Source of the DNA: Snodgrassella gandavensis
Lineage (GTDB): Bacteria; Pseudomonadota; Gammaproteobacteria; Burkholderiales; Neisseriaceae
DNA: 64,000 nt
NCBI RefSeq assembly: GCF_914768025.1
Contig: NZ_CAJZCE010000005.1
Coordinates: 1-64,000, forward strand
Reading direction: 5' to 3'
The notes under the pieces are model-generated. The model saw nothing but the letters and a program-made list of their open reading frames with translations. It searched no databases and was not told where the DNA came from. Shown here piece after piece: positions 39,466-49,665 of the stretch (its first letter is position 1; every line of letters begins with the position of its first letter). Both the position numbers and the translations under genes were made by a program.

Positions 39466-40246
39466 ACTAGTTACATGAATTTTATTATTTTCTTCAATTT
39501 AAATAATAAGCACCGAGCTTACTTACTGCGATTTCGGCAATATTATTTAGTTACACCCATTCAGCTATGCTATTCATTACCATCCCATCCATCATGATAA
39601 ATACGTTTCATGAGCGCCTTTTAAATTAGTTGGTTTAACATGATTACTAATAGTTAGCTTTAATTATGGCATACAATATTAAGAAATCAAGTTTTTTATT
39701 CAAAAACCCCAACAAAATAGTACTTTACAACAAGCTGGCCATTAGCTGGCTTGAATCTGATACATAATCCAATAACAAATTTGTAGCTTTTAATCGCCCC
39801 ATAGGCCACAGGCTACTGCGAGCGTCTATTTATCGCTGTAATGTCCTTTGCATTGGATAATCTAACAACGATTATCGACTATTCTGTAGACAAGCCTGTT
39901 CACACTATATATAGCATATTCCATCCAGCTTTGCGGTGTGAAGTCAAAATTTATTTTGCAGTTCGTCCAGTGTTTTACTAACCACCTCGACTGCGTTTAG
40001 TTACGCAATAGAAGCTTTTAAGGCTTCCTGATTTTTGGGGCTATAAAACGGGGCTAAGGCAGGTCGGAATGGCAAACCCGCTTAGCACTCAATTATTCGT
40101 GTGCCGGTACCAAATAACCAATCTTGAGATTTGTCCGGTAAAAAGCATCAATCAAGCAACCAGTGTAACCATTTAAATGCTTTAAGCATGATGTGTTTAC
40201 TCCAATAAAAAAGCCACCTGAAAGCAGCTTGTGTAAACCAAAATAA

Positions 40247-40459
40247 TTACTTATTCCATTTAATATCAGGTTTGCGTTTATTTGCAGCACAATCCTTTAA
40301 AAATAAATTGATCAGCGATTGATAAGGCAAGCCCGTTTCTTCAGCCAGTTCTTTAAAGTAGCTGATACTTTCTTCATCTATCCGAATGGTAATCGTCTTC
40401 TTCAATCGACTGGCATAATGATTTGGCTTCGCATTCCCAAAATCGTATTCTTTCTTCAT
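40247..40459 (-). CDS. brnA: BrnA-type antitoxin
   Basis: LKKTITIRIDEESISYFKELAEETGLPYQSLINLFLKDCAANKRKPDIKW. Confidence 0.8.
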   Translation of the reverse strand: MKKEYDFGNAKPNHYASRLKKTITIRIDEESISYFKELAEETGLPYQSLINLFLKDCAANKRKPDIKWNK

Positions 40460-40700
40460 AGATATTCCTCATACTGTTTACGCTCGTGTTTAGTAGCAGT
40501 CCTTGCAGCAATAAGGCGAATACTATCACCATGTTCACAATGAATCACCACAAGAACACATAGGTTTTCGCTCATTCCTAGCAATACAAAGCAGTCTTCA
40601 CTTTCAGAGTGTTCAGGGGCGAAAATAATTAAACCATGCTCATCTCAAAACACGGTAATAGCTTCTTCAAAAAAAACGCCATGTTTTTCAGATTAAGCAT
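40456..40700 (-). pseudogene. brnT: BrnT-type toxin with in-frame stop
   Basis: Reverse strand reads KHGVFFEEAITVF*DEHGLIIFAPEHSESEDCFVLLGMSENLCVLVVHCEHGDSIRLIAARTATKHERKQYEEYL*, stop overlapping brnA ATG. Confidence 0.8.
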
Positions 40701-40789
40701 GAAGAACAATTAGATTACTAAAATACAAAAGCCAGCGGTTAAGCTGGCTTATTACTTAGTACTAACGGTTAATATACGGAGCCCCCAAT

Positions 40790-41225
40790 AAAAAAAACCC
40801 GCCAAGGGGATGGCGGGTGTAGTAGTAGTAAAGTATATCAACTAAAAAGGAGAAAAATGTTAATGCCTTTCTTTTGGTTGCAGCAAAGCTGCCACCGGCA
40901 TTAAAAAAGGAAAAAAACAGATTGGTGATTAGAAATATACTAAACATTCAAATCATGTGCAAGGGCGAATTGCAAAAATATTTATCAAAATTTTCACAAT
41001 GTTGCATATATGCCCAAAACAGCACTAATGCTCTTTCTACCCGTTCAGCCCATGCATTCCTCTTAACCATAGCACGTGGCGTGCAATCATTGAACGGCGT
41101 TTAAAACAGTGGTTCTTATGCCCATATTCGATACTAAGCACATTAAACGCCTCGCAATTGTTTTGTGCCAATAACAACAACGCACATTTTACCAATGCAA
41201 ACACCTCAGGTTTGTAGTGCGCACC
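40790..41225. repeat. Diverged ~430-bp direct repeat, copy B
   Basis: Similar to 36128-36545. Confidence 0.75.
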
Positions 41226-41394
41226 ATCAAAAGCATATTCCCTGATAACGTTCTTTTTCCCGTAGCACCGTACAGCACTTAGACAATGCCCCTGCCTCTT
41301 CCGATCAGCCCTAGCTCACTCATACGCAGCAGTGTCTATTTCAATTTTACTCATCACCAAACATACCCTTTAAATCTTCGCTCTTCCCTAAACT

Positions 41395-41748
41395 TCACAT
41401 CATCATCGCGCATAGGTTTTTTAAATCTTTCGGTTTTTTGTACTTGGCACTGACTATTGCGTCCACTACAGCAGCTTCACCAGCCTTACATAGGCACTCA
41501 TTAGCATCTTTAAAATCGCCCCAATCAACCAACTTGCACCGGTGTTCACCAAGCCGTTGCAAAACCCCCATCGTGGCCAACTGTCCCAGGTCATCATTAT
41601 CCAAGGCCAGATAAATCACCCTAAACTGCTGCAACCGCTCCCAGTCGTATTCAATCCACTCCAGATTTTTAGCACCACTAGGCATAGACAGTGCCTTTAC
41701 CCCAGACTGGAAAACGCTCAAAGCATCAATTTCACCCTCAGTAATCAC
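41395..41748 (-). pseudogene. Phage DNA primase/helicase (toprim) fragment
   Basis: ITEGEIDALSVFQSGVKALSMPSGAKNLEWIEYDWERL...VIYLALDNDDLGQ...DWGDFKDANECL. Confidence 0.75.
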
Positions 41749-42180
41749 AACCTTATCGTCATCAGGCGTGATTACCTGTCATATTTAATCACCGCTAATG
41801 ATATAAACCCATCGAAGTTAACCAATTTCGCCGTGCCAGCTCAAGGCAGCGAAATATAACAGCCCGAGGCAAGTTAAGGAGCTCACAGGCAAATCGTTAA
41901 GTCTTAGCGGGCAGCCAGAACAAAATCAGTAGGCCGGTAATACTTACAGACAGACAAATTTAAAGAACTTTATGAAAGGAAAACGCTTTCAAATACCAAT
42001 TTTGACAAGCTATATCTGAATGCACAAATACATAGATATATTAATAAGCTAAAGAAAAATTAGTTTCAACAAGCTGGCTTTATTAGTTATTTTAATCAAT
42101 TTTTAATAAAATTGACAATAATTAACATTTATAGATTACTGTGCTAATATATTCCTTATCCAACAAAGGGAAAAAAAATA

Positions 42181-43008
42181 ATGGCATTTAAAAATTTATA
42201 TCAATTATTAAGCCTGAAGCCTACTGCCTCGCATTCGGATATCATTAATGCAATGAAAAAAGCGGCACAGCAACAGACTATTTCTTTAGAGAACTTAAAG
42301 CTATGTAAACAGGTTCTGCTTAATGAAGAGTTACGTAAGAAATACAACTCGCGTTTGTTTATTGCGTATCCAGAACTTTTAGAAATTCCGCCCAAGCCAA
42401 AAGAACCTGAGAAAGTTAAGCCATTACCACCTAAAAAAACAGGCCGCAATAAAAAAAAGCTTTATCTAATTCTTGCCATCATTGTGGCAATGATAATTTC
42501 CGGTACTATTGCTTACTCTAAATATAACTCTCTTGCCTCAGAAGCAAAAGAAGCAGTAAGAAAAATATTACTCCGACCTGAATCAGCGACATTCTATGAT
42601 ATTAGAATACATTTCAATACCAATAACAAAAAGATATATGTTTGCGGAAAAGTAGTTGCAAAAGTACTTGACGGTTACTATAGCGGAAAAGAAACGTTTG
42701 TGTATGCTCCGCATATTAAACAAGCTGTTGTAGTTCATAAAAAGAAGCCTTGGTTTTTACAAGATGAACTTAAGTCCAGCATAGCATATAAAATAGGCTG
42801 CTTAAATGATGACCCTGCTAAATTAGGGAAGCAACTATCCCTATTTATGGATCATGCACATGAATATGGCGCTCTGAAATGGCTAGAATTTTCAGCCTCC
42901 AATAAAGTCGAGCAAGCTAAATTAGATAAGAGGTTAGTTGAACTGAAAACAATAGTAGAAGCGGAACTACAAGCGATCTCGATTTATGAACAGAGTGATA
43001 AAGAATGA
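42181..43008 (+). CDS. Hypothetical protein: J-like N-terminal domain, Lys/Pro linker, one TM, C-terminal periplasmic-like domain
   Basis: FKNLYQLLSLKPTASHSDIINAMKKAAQQQ...LLNEELRKKYNSRLF; TM LYLILAIIVAMIISGTIAY. Confidence 0.7.
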   Translation: MAFKNLYQLLSLKPTASHSDIINAMKKAAQQQTISLENLKLCKQVLLNEELRKKYNSRLFIAYPELLEIPPKPKEPEKVKPLPPKKTGRNKKKLYLILAIIVAMIISGTIAYSKYNSLASEAKEAVRKILLRPESATFYDIRIHFNTNNKKIYVCGKVVAKVLDGYYSGKETFVYAPHIKQAVVVHKKKPWFLQDELKSSIAYKIGCLNDDPAKLGKQLSLFMDHAHEYGALKWLEFSASNKVEQAKLDKRLVELKTIVEAELQAISIYEQSDKE

Positions 43009-43082
43009 TTTAATTATTGCAACACAAGGAAGAAAGCAGCATGACCCGCACAAAACCCGCACAATAGATTTGGCAAATAAAA

Positions 43083-43108
43083 AATTAGACGCCTCTAAGC
43101 GTCTAGTT
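43083..43108 (-). terminator. Hairpin tagacgcctctaagcgtcta downstream of the tRNA
   Basis: Inverted repeat. Confidence 0.5.
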
Positions 43109-43132
43109 ATCGTTACTAATCAATATTTTATT

Positions 43133-43208
<76 letters not shown>

Positions 43209-43457
43209 AACTACTTTCAGCCAGTTACTGCTGAATAGGTTGCGCATTTTACCTGAACTACTGAATTTTGCAAGCCCCGATTTAATTTTTCACACTGAAA
43301 GCAGCAAATATAGCAGCCACCCGGCAAAAATTTTCTGCCGAACGTCCATCTAATCTCTTTATAACCGTGGGTTAATAACAAGAGTAGTCTCACCTGAGAA
43401 TTAAATTTATACTTGCAGGCTGGTTCAGATTATTCATGCTAAAACAGGAACGCCTCT

Positions 43458-44462
43458 ATGCAGCGCAAACAACAACAGACTGTACTTCTGGTATTAATGG
43501 GCTTACTGATAATTGCGCTGGTGTGGACAATACTCTTATTCTTACCTAAAAGTAATGCAGGCTATCGTTTAAAAGTGCCGGCTGGCTATGGTATTAGTGG
43601 AGTAAGCCGTACTCTGACAGCTAACGATGTAATTTATAGCCGCTGGGTATTTGTCGGTACCGCACATTTGCTGGGTATGGGAGATAAAATCCATCGCGGC
43701 AACTATCGCTTACCGCACTCCGTTTCCAGCTGGCAGATTCTGCAAAGACTGCGCACCGGCAAGCCAGACAGTATTACAGTGCAAATCATTGAAGGTAACA
43801 CATTTGCACAGATGCGCAGAATTATTGATAACACACCTGATATTGAGCACACTACGCGGGGCTGGTCAGACAGCAAACTATTACAGCAACTGGGAGCTGA
43901 TCACAGTTATACACATGCAGAAGGCCTGTTTTTTCCAGCCACTTATGATATCAGCTCTGACAGCAGCGATTTATCCCTTTATCAACAAGCTTATAACACC
44001 ATGCAAAAGCATTTACAGGCTACATGGGAAGAGCGGCGCAGTGATCTACCTTACCAGACTGCCTACGAATTACTGATTATGGCCAGCCTGATTGAAAAAG
44101 AAACCGGCCATGTTGAAGACAGAAGCAATGTAGCAGCAGTATTTGTTAACCGCCTCAATCAACATATGCGTTTACAAACTGACCCTAGCGTGATTTATGG
44201 CATGGGCAGCCGTTATAAAGGTAAAATTGGCAAGGCCGATTTACGCCGTGATACACCGTACAATACTTACACTCGTGCCGGTTTGCCGCCAAGTCCTATT
44301 GCACTGCCGGGCAAAGCAGCATTGGAAGCGGCTGCTCATCCAGCCACTAACGATTATCTGTACTTTGTGGCGCGTAACGATGGTACTGGCCGCAGCCAGT
44401 TCAGTCACAGTCTGAATGAACATAATGCTGCGGTTCGCCAATATATCCTAAAAAAACGCTAA
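43458..44462 (+). CDS. mltG: Endolytic murein transglycosylase MltG
   Basis: IEGNTFAQMR, LLIMASLIEKETG, VFVNRLNQHMRLQTDPSVIYG, NTYTRAGLPPSPIALPGKAAL. Confidence 0.96.
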   Translation: MQRKQQQTVLLVLMGLLIIALVWTILLFLPKSNAGYRLKVPAGYGISGVSRTLTANDVIYSRWVFVGTAHLLGMGDKIHRGNYRLPHSVSSWQILQRLRTGKPDSITVQIIEGNTFAQMRRIIDNTPDIEHTTRGWSDSKLLQQLGADHSYTHAEGLFFPATYDISSDSSDLSLYQQAYNTMQKHLQATWEERRSDLPYQTAYELLIMASLIEKETGHVEDRSNVAAVFVNRLNQHMRLQTDPSVIYGMGSRYKGKIGKADLRRDTPYNTYTRAGLPPSPIALPGKAALEAAAHPATNDYLYFVARNDGTGRSQFSHSLNEHNAAVRQYILKKR

Positions 44463-44479
44463 CCGGATTTGTATAATAG

Positions 44480-45106
44480 ATGAAAGCAAAATTTATTACG
44501 CTGGATGGAATTGATGGTGCCGGCAAATCGACTAATCTCGATACCATACGCAACTGGTTTGAAAAGAACCAATTACCGGTACTTTTTACCCGTGAACCAG
44601 GTGGCACCGCCATTGGCGAAGCACTACGCAAGCTGTTGCTTGATCCGGCTACCCACGCCAATGCCCGTACAGAAACCTTGATGATATTCGCTGCACGCCA
44701 GCAGCATCTGGATGAAGTAATTAAACCGGCACTGGCACAAGGCATACATGTAGTAAGTGACCGTTTTACCGATGCCACATTTGCCTATCAGGGTGGAGGC
44801 CGTGGCCTGCCACTGGCGGATATTGCCATTCTGGAAAACTGGGTACAGCAAGGCTTGCAGCCCGATTTGACCCTACTGCTGGATGTGCCATTGACAGTCG
44901 CCCAACAACGACTGAGCCAAAACAGTAACCCTGACCGCTTTGAACAACTGGATACAGCCTTTTTTGAGCACACGCGCACAGTCTACTTGGATCGTGCCGC
45001 ATCTGCACCGCAACGCTACGCCATTATTGACAGCAGTTTAAATCTGAATGAAGTAGCGCAGCAGATTAATCAGGCACTAGCACAACTGTTTGGATTAAAT
45101 TCATGA
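44480..45106 (+). CDS. tmk: Thymidylate kinase
   Basis: FITLDGIDGAGKSTNL, FTREPGGTAIGEALRKLLL, DRFTDATFAYQGGGRG. Confidence 0.97.
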   Translation: MKAKFITLDGIDGAGKSTNLDTIRNWFEKNQLPVLFTREPGGTAIGEALRKLLLDPATHANARTETLMIFAARQQHLDEVIKPALAQGIHVVSDRFTDATFAYQGGGRGLPLADIAILENWVQQGLQPDLTLLLDVPLTVAQQRLSQNSNPDRFEQLDTAFFEHTRTVYLDRAASAPQRYAIIDSSLNLNEVAQQINQALAQLFGLNS

Positions 45107-46092
45107 TTTATCCATGGCTCGAACCTGTCTGGCAACAGATTGCCCGATACTGGCAGCAACAACCGCACGCCTGGCTGCTTTACGGCCATTCGGGAATTGG
45201 TAAACGTGAATTTGCCGAATATCTGGCACAGGCACTCTTATGCGAATCGCAGCGTACCAACCATCAGCCTTGTGGTGAGTGTACATCCTGCCATTTATAC
45301 AGCCAGCACAGCCATCCCGATTTCCTGCTGGTAACACCAGAAGAAATCGACAGCGAAGGCGGTGAACGCAAGCAGGCACTGATTAAAGTAGAAACCATAC
45401 GCAACGTATTGGATTTTGCTCATCTGAGTGCTCATCGTGGTGGCAAACGCGTTGCTCTAATTTATCCGGCAGAAAGCATGAATCCTCAGGCAGCCAATGC
45501 TCTGCTAAAAATTCTGGAAGAACCACCGGCAGGCATGGTTTTTATTCTGGTGAGCCATCAGAAAGACCGCCTGCTGCCAACGATTAAAAGCCGTTGCCGT
45601 CAGGTGGTTTTAACCATGCCTGCACACGCGCAGGCGCTAGCCTATGTGCAACAACAGCATGGTGATAATGCAGCAGACCTGCTAGCCTTTCACGGCGGTG
45701 CCCCATTATTTGCAGATAACGACAGCCACAACCAACTGCGCAACGAACTTATTCCTCTGCTGATTAAACCACGCCTGATCGCGCTGCTGGATTACGCCGC
45801 TGCATTTGACAAACAAAAACTAGCACTATCCACCTTTCTCGACTGGCTGGCCAAATGGTTACTGGATATGTCACTGGCACAGCAACATATGCACGCCATG
45901 TATTATCCAGCATGGCAAAATGCGTTAAACGAGATTACCGGACAAATCGACCCATTGTCTCTGTTTGCTTTAATCGACAGAGTGAATGCACTTACCCCTT
46001 ACGGTAAACATACCCTCAATGTTAAAATGCAGCTGGAAGATTTATTAATAAACTATCTTAATGTGTGGCAGCATAAAAACACAAAACCGTGA
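45103..46092 (+). CDS. holB: DNA polymerase III subunit delta'
   Basis: HAWLLYGHSGIGKREFAEYLAQALLCE, C-x-C zinc cluster, NALLKILEEPP. Confidence 0.95.
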   Translation: MIYPWLEPVWQQIARYWQQQPHAWLLYGHSGIGKREFAEYLAQALLCESQRTNHQPCGECTSCHLYSQHSHPDFLLVTPEEIDSEGGERKQALIKVETIRNVLDFAHLSAHRGGKRVALIYPAESMNPQAANALLKILEEPPAGMVFILVSHQKDRLLPTIKSRCRQVVLTMPAHAQALAYVQQQHGDNAADLLAFHGGAPLFADNDSHNQLRNELIPLLIKPRLIALLDYAAAFDKQKLALSTFLDWLAKWLLDMSLAQQHMHAMYYPAWQNALNEITGQIDPLSLFALIDRVNALTPYGKHTLNVKMQLEDLLINYLNVWQHKNTKP

Positions 46093-46101
46093 AAGAAATT
46101 T

Positions 46102-46461
46102 ATGGCTGAAGCTCCTACCAATTTACCGGGCAAAATGCTCAACCTAACCATCCCCGATAAACCTGAACTGTACCGCAGTTACATGGCTTTTCTAGAGTAT
46201 GGCGGCCTGTTTGCGCCCACAACCGACAATTTCCAGATGGGTGAAGAAGTGTTACTGGCCGCTACCCTGCCGGCATTCAACGAAGTCAAATATTTGCGCA
46301 CCAAAGTAGTATGGATTAACACCGCCGCCACCTCTACCGGACAGCCTCAAGGAATCGGGCTGGCATTTAGCAAAGATGAAGACAGCTTTGCAGTCAAACA
46401 GACTATTGAAGACATTCTGCCCGGATTGCTGCTGAGCGAACGCACTACCTATACCCTGTAA
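46102..46461 (+). CDS. pilZ: PilZ-domain protein (type IV pilus assembly PilZ-like)
   Basis: 119 aa; position after holB and sequence YMAFLEYGGLFAPT...QPQGIGLAF. Confidence 0.85.
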   Translation: MAEAPTNLPGKMLNLTIPDKPELYRSYMAFLEYGGLFAPTTDNFQMGEEVLLAATLPAFNEVKYLRTKVVWINTAATSTGQPQGIGLAFSKDEDSFAVKQTIEDILPGLLLSERTTYTL

Positions 46462-46463
46462 AC

Positions 46464-47237
46464 ATGCTTATCGATTCTCACTGCCATTTAAACATGCCTG
46501 AGCTGGCGGCCAGACTGCCACAAATACTGGTAAACATGGCTCAGGCAGACATACGGCAGGCTATTGCTATCAGCGTAGACAAAACCAGCGCCATCGAAGT
46601 ACTGGCACTGGCTGAGCAGTATAGCAACCTGTTTGCCAGTGTCGGCGTACATCCTGAAGACCAGAACTCAGCAGAAATGAGCCTGGACGAGCTGATTGCC
46701 GCTGCCCAGCATCCCAAAGTAGTAGGTATCGGCGAAACCGGCCTCGACTATCACTGGTGCAGCGGCGATCTGGCCTGGCAGCATGCGCGCTTCAGTACCC
46801 ATATTCAGGCTTCCAACCATACTGGCTTGCCACTGATTATCCATACACGCGATGCCGGTGCCGACACCTTGCGCCTATTACGTGAAAACCATGCTCAGCA
46901 AGGCGTCATTCATTGCTTCACCGAAGATACGGCCTTTGCCAAAGCAGTACTGGATTTAGGCTTTTACATCTCCTTTTCTGGCATTGTAACCTTTAAAAAT
47001 GCCCAGCAGATACAGGAAGCATGTCGTTATGTGCCACTAGACCGGATACTGGTGGAAACCGATGCACCCTATCTGGCACCAGTACCCAAACGTGGCAAAA
47101 CCAACGAACCGGCTTACGTACGCTACACTGCCGAATTTGTAGCACAGCTACGTGGCGATAGCATCGCTACGATTGAAGAGGCCACGACCGCCAATACCTA
47201 TCGTCTCTTCAACAAACTCCCGCCGCTTAACAATTAA
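46464..47237 (+). CDS. TatD-family hydrolase
   Basis: MLIDSHCHLN, VGIGETGLDYHW, LPLIIHTRDA, ILVETDAPYLAP. Confidence 0.95.
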   Translation: MLIDSHCHLNMPELAARLPQILVNMAQADIRQAIAISVDKTSAIEVLALAEQYSNLFASVGVHPEDQNSAEMSLDELIAAAQHPKVVGIGETGLDYHWCSGDLAWQHARFSTHIQASNHTGLPLIIHTRDAGADTLRLLRENHAQQGVIHCFTEDTAFAKAVLDLGFYISFSGIVTFKNAQQIQEACRYVPLDRILVETDAPYLAPVPKRGKTNEPAYVRYTAEFVAQLRGDSIATIEEATTANTYRLFNKLPPLNN

Positions 47238-47239
47238 TC

Positions 47240-48031
47240 ATGACCCAGCTCACCCTTACTGTACTTGGCTGTGGCAGCTCTTCTGGCACACCAGTTATCG
47301 GGTGTGATTGCCCCACCTGTACCAGCAACGACCCGAAAAATCGGCGCACTCGTTGCAGTGCCCATATACAGATTGGTGAGCAACACTGGCAAATTGACAC
47401 CGGCACCGATTTTTATCATCAGACATTACAGCACAAACTGCCACGCATTGACGGCATACTCTATACCCATCCCCACGCCGACCACCTTAATGGCATCGAT
47501 GACTTGCGCACATTCTGCTATAAACAACAAGCAGCCATTCCCATTTACGGCCATCATGATACGCTGGCCAATATTTGCAGCCGTTTCGATTATGCCTTTC
47601 TGGAACAGAACAATTACTGGAACCGGCCAGTACTTCGTGCACATGAACTGCCACTGAATCAGGGGCAAAATAGCGTTCTCAACATTGACGGCGTACCTAT
47701 ATGGCAATTCGGCGTACCACACGGTAGCTGGACAACCAGCGCCTTTCGCATCGGCAATATCGCCTGGTTTACCGACCTTAATCACATCGAAGAATCCATA
47801 TTCCCGCATTTACATGGATTAGATTACCTGTTTCTGGATTGCCTGATGGACACCACCTACCCCAGCCACCTCAGCACCGAACAGGCCTTTGCCTACGCGA
47901 AGCGCATCAATGCTAGACAAACCTACTTTATCCATATGACCCATGCGCAGGAATACTCCAGTCTGAAACAGCGCTGTCCCAAAAACTGTGCTCCTGCCTA
48001 TGATGGATTAATCGTACATAGCAGTTATTAG
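47240..48031 (+). CDS. Metallo-beta-lactamase fold hydrolase (PhnP-like)
   Basis: LGCGSSSGTPVIGCDCPTC...YTHPHADHLNGIDDLR. Confidence 0.93.
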   Translation: MTQLTLTVLGCGSSSGTPVIGCDCPTCTSNDPKNRRTRCSAHIQIGEQHWQIDTGTDFYHQTLQHKLPRIDGILYTHPHADHLNGIDDLRTFCYKQQAAIPIYGHHDTLANICSRFDYAFLEQNNYWNRPVLRAHELPLNQGQNSVLNIDGVPIWQFGVPHGSWTTSAFRIGNIAWFTDLNHIEESIFPHLHGLDYLFLDCLMDTTYPSHLSTEQAFAYAKRINARQTYFIHMTHAQEYSSLKQRCPKNCAPAYDGLIVHSSY

Positions 48032-48588
48032 CAATATTTAGTAAAAATCACCACAATCCTAATAAAAACAGCATAAAAATTAAATATTAAAAATATGTAG
48101 TTAAAGCCTACAATCTTAAAATGACAAGATTTAGTTACATCACCAATTCAGCATTGCACCTGCTGACAGCACTACAAGGCATCCTGTACATTTATGTCTG
48201 CCAGCATAAATTACATTAGTAATAACTATCTGGTAACATTCATTAAAATAAATCAGCTTAACTGGCTTTCAACAATCCAAAACATCAGCTCATCCAGACA
48301 AATTCTGAATAAAATATTATCTGCATTGTCAAAAAGACTTTTTTGCTGTGAAATTAATAAATTCAGTCAAATAAAAGATGTGATAAGTATTAAATTTGTT
48401 AAATATATACAACAAATTTTCAAATATTATAATTATTTATATATTAAATACAATTAATTAAATATTTAGCTTTATTTAATTGATATCTAAAATATATTTA
48501 TCTTAAAATTTAAAATATTATGTTATATGTCTATTATTTAGATAATATTTGTAAGATTGTATCCGTTATTCTATTTGGGAGATGAAAA

Positions 48589-49665
48589 TTGTTTGGTACA
48601 AATTTTTCTTTTGAAGGTTTAATGATTGAACGCATTATTGCTCATCGCGTATACGCAAAAAATGCAGATAAAACTATTAATCAACCGAAAATAAGCACTA
48701 AGCTTATTGAGTTAGATGCAAAAGCACAAAATTCTTTGGAAAGTCGTTTGACAAAAGCATTAGGGAACAAATCACATGGTATAGAAATGTCAATTACACA
48801 AACTAATGAAGGCAGTTTTTTCTATACGGCAACACAAATCATGTTCGATTCTGATAGTGAATTTATTACTAAGACAGCTACATTTGCTAATAGTTTAACA
48901 AAAGCACAATCCACTACCAATGCTCCAGGCGGAGTTTTGATTGTTGCGCAAGGGCGAGTAGGGAGTGATTCTAAACGTTTTCTAGCAGTTATAAAAGCTG
49001 AACCCCAAGATGGCTTCGAAACATCAGAGAATAATGATTTTATATCAATGAATTATATTGATGAATTATTAATGACAGATGCTAACCGATTATACAAAAT
49101 TGGTTTTTTGGTAGAAGAAATCAATCGACCAAAAACAGAAATTAATGTTGCTAATTTTCGTGCCTTTTTATTCGATCACTTAATGACAAGTTTAGAAGCA
49201 AGAAAAGCAGCAAGCTATTTTTATCAAAATTTTCTGGATATGAGTATTGCAGAATCTTCAAAAAAACTAACACAAGATTTTTTTTATTTAACACGGAATT
49301 TTATCGATTCTTCTGGAATGACAGATGAAGAAAAATTAGATGCCCATGAAGCACTACGTGTGACTTTAAAAAATAAGGATGCAACATTAAGCGTTAATGA
49401 TTTTGCACAAAAACATTTATCAATGCAATTTCAAAATCAATATGAAATTTTTATGGAAAAAAAGGACTTTCCATTAAACTCAATAACTAAAGATATTGAA
49501 TATATTGAAAAGAAACTAAAAACCCGTCGTAAATATTGCTTCAACAATGATGTAATCATTTTAACACCATCTAATAAAACTGAAGAATACTTATCCTTTA
49601 ATTTTTCTGAAGATAAGATGTATACTTTAGTAACCATTAAAGGTTTGTTGCAAAGACAGGAATGA
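48589..49665 (+). CDS. NA37/YejK-type nucleoid-associated family protein
   Basis: 358 aa; GIEMSITQTNEGSFF, GGVLIVAQGRVGSDSKRFLAVIKAEPQDGF, LFDHLMTSLEARKAASYFYQNFL. Start may be TTG at 48589 or ATG at 48622. Confidence 0.75.
   Translation: MFGTNFSFEGLMIERIIAHRVYAKNADKTINQPKISTKLIELDAKAQNSLESRLTKALGNKSHGIEMSITQTNEGSFFYTATQIMFDSDSEFITKTATFANSLTKAQSTTNAPGGVLIVAQGRVGSDSKRFLAVIKAEPQDGFETSENNDFISMNYIDELLMTDANRLYKIGFLVEEINRPKTEINVANFRAFLFDHLMTSLEARKAASYFYQNFLDMSIAESSKKLTQDFFYLTRNFIDSSGMTDEEKLDAHEALRVTLKNKDATLSVNDFAQKHLSMQFQNQYEIFMEKKDFPLNSITKDIEYIEKKLKTRRKYCFNNDVIILTPSNKTEEYLSFNFSEDKMYTLVTIKGLLQRQE

Noticed and set aside
44241-45379. Minus-strand ORFs opposite mltG, tmk and holB
   Set aside because: Antisense to well-supported housekeeping genes; no independent support.
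48194-48457. ORF 48194..48457 upstream of the NA37-RelA/SpoT operon
   Set aside because: Low-complexity Asn/Ile/Lys composition from AT-rich DNA; no clear RBS or homology. A minor third gene cannot be fully excluded.
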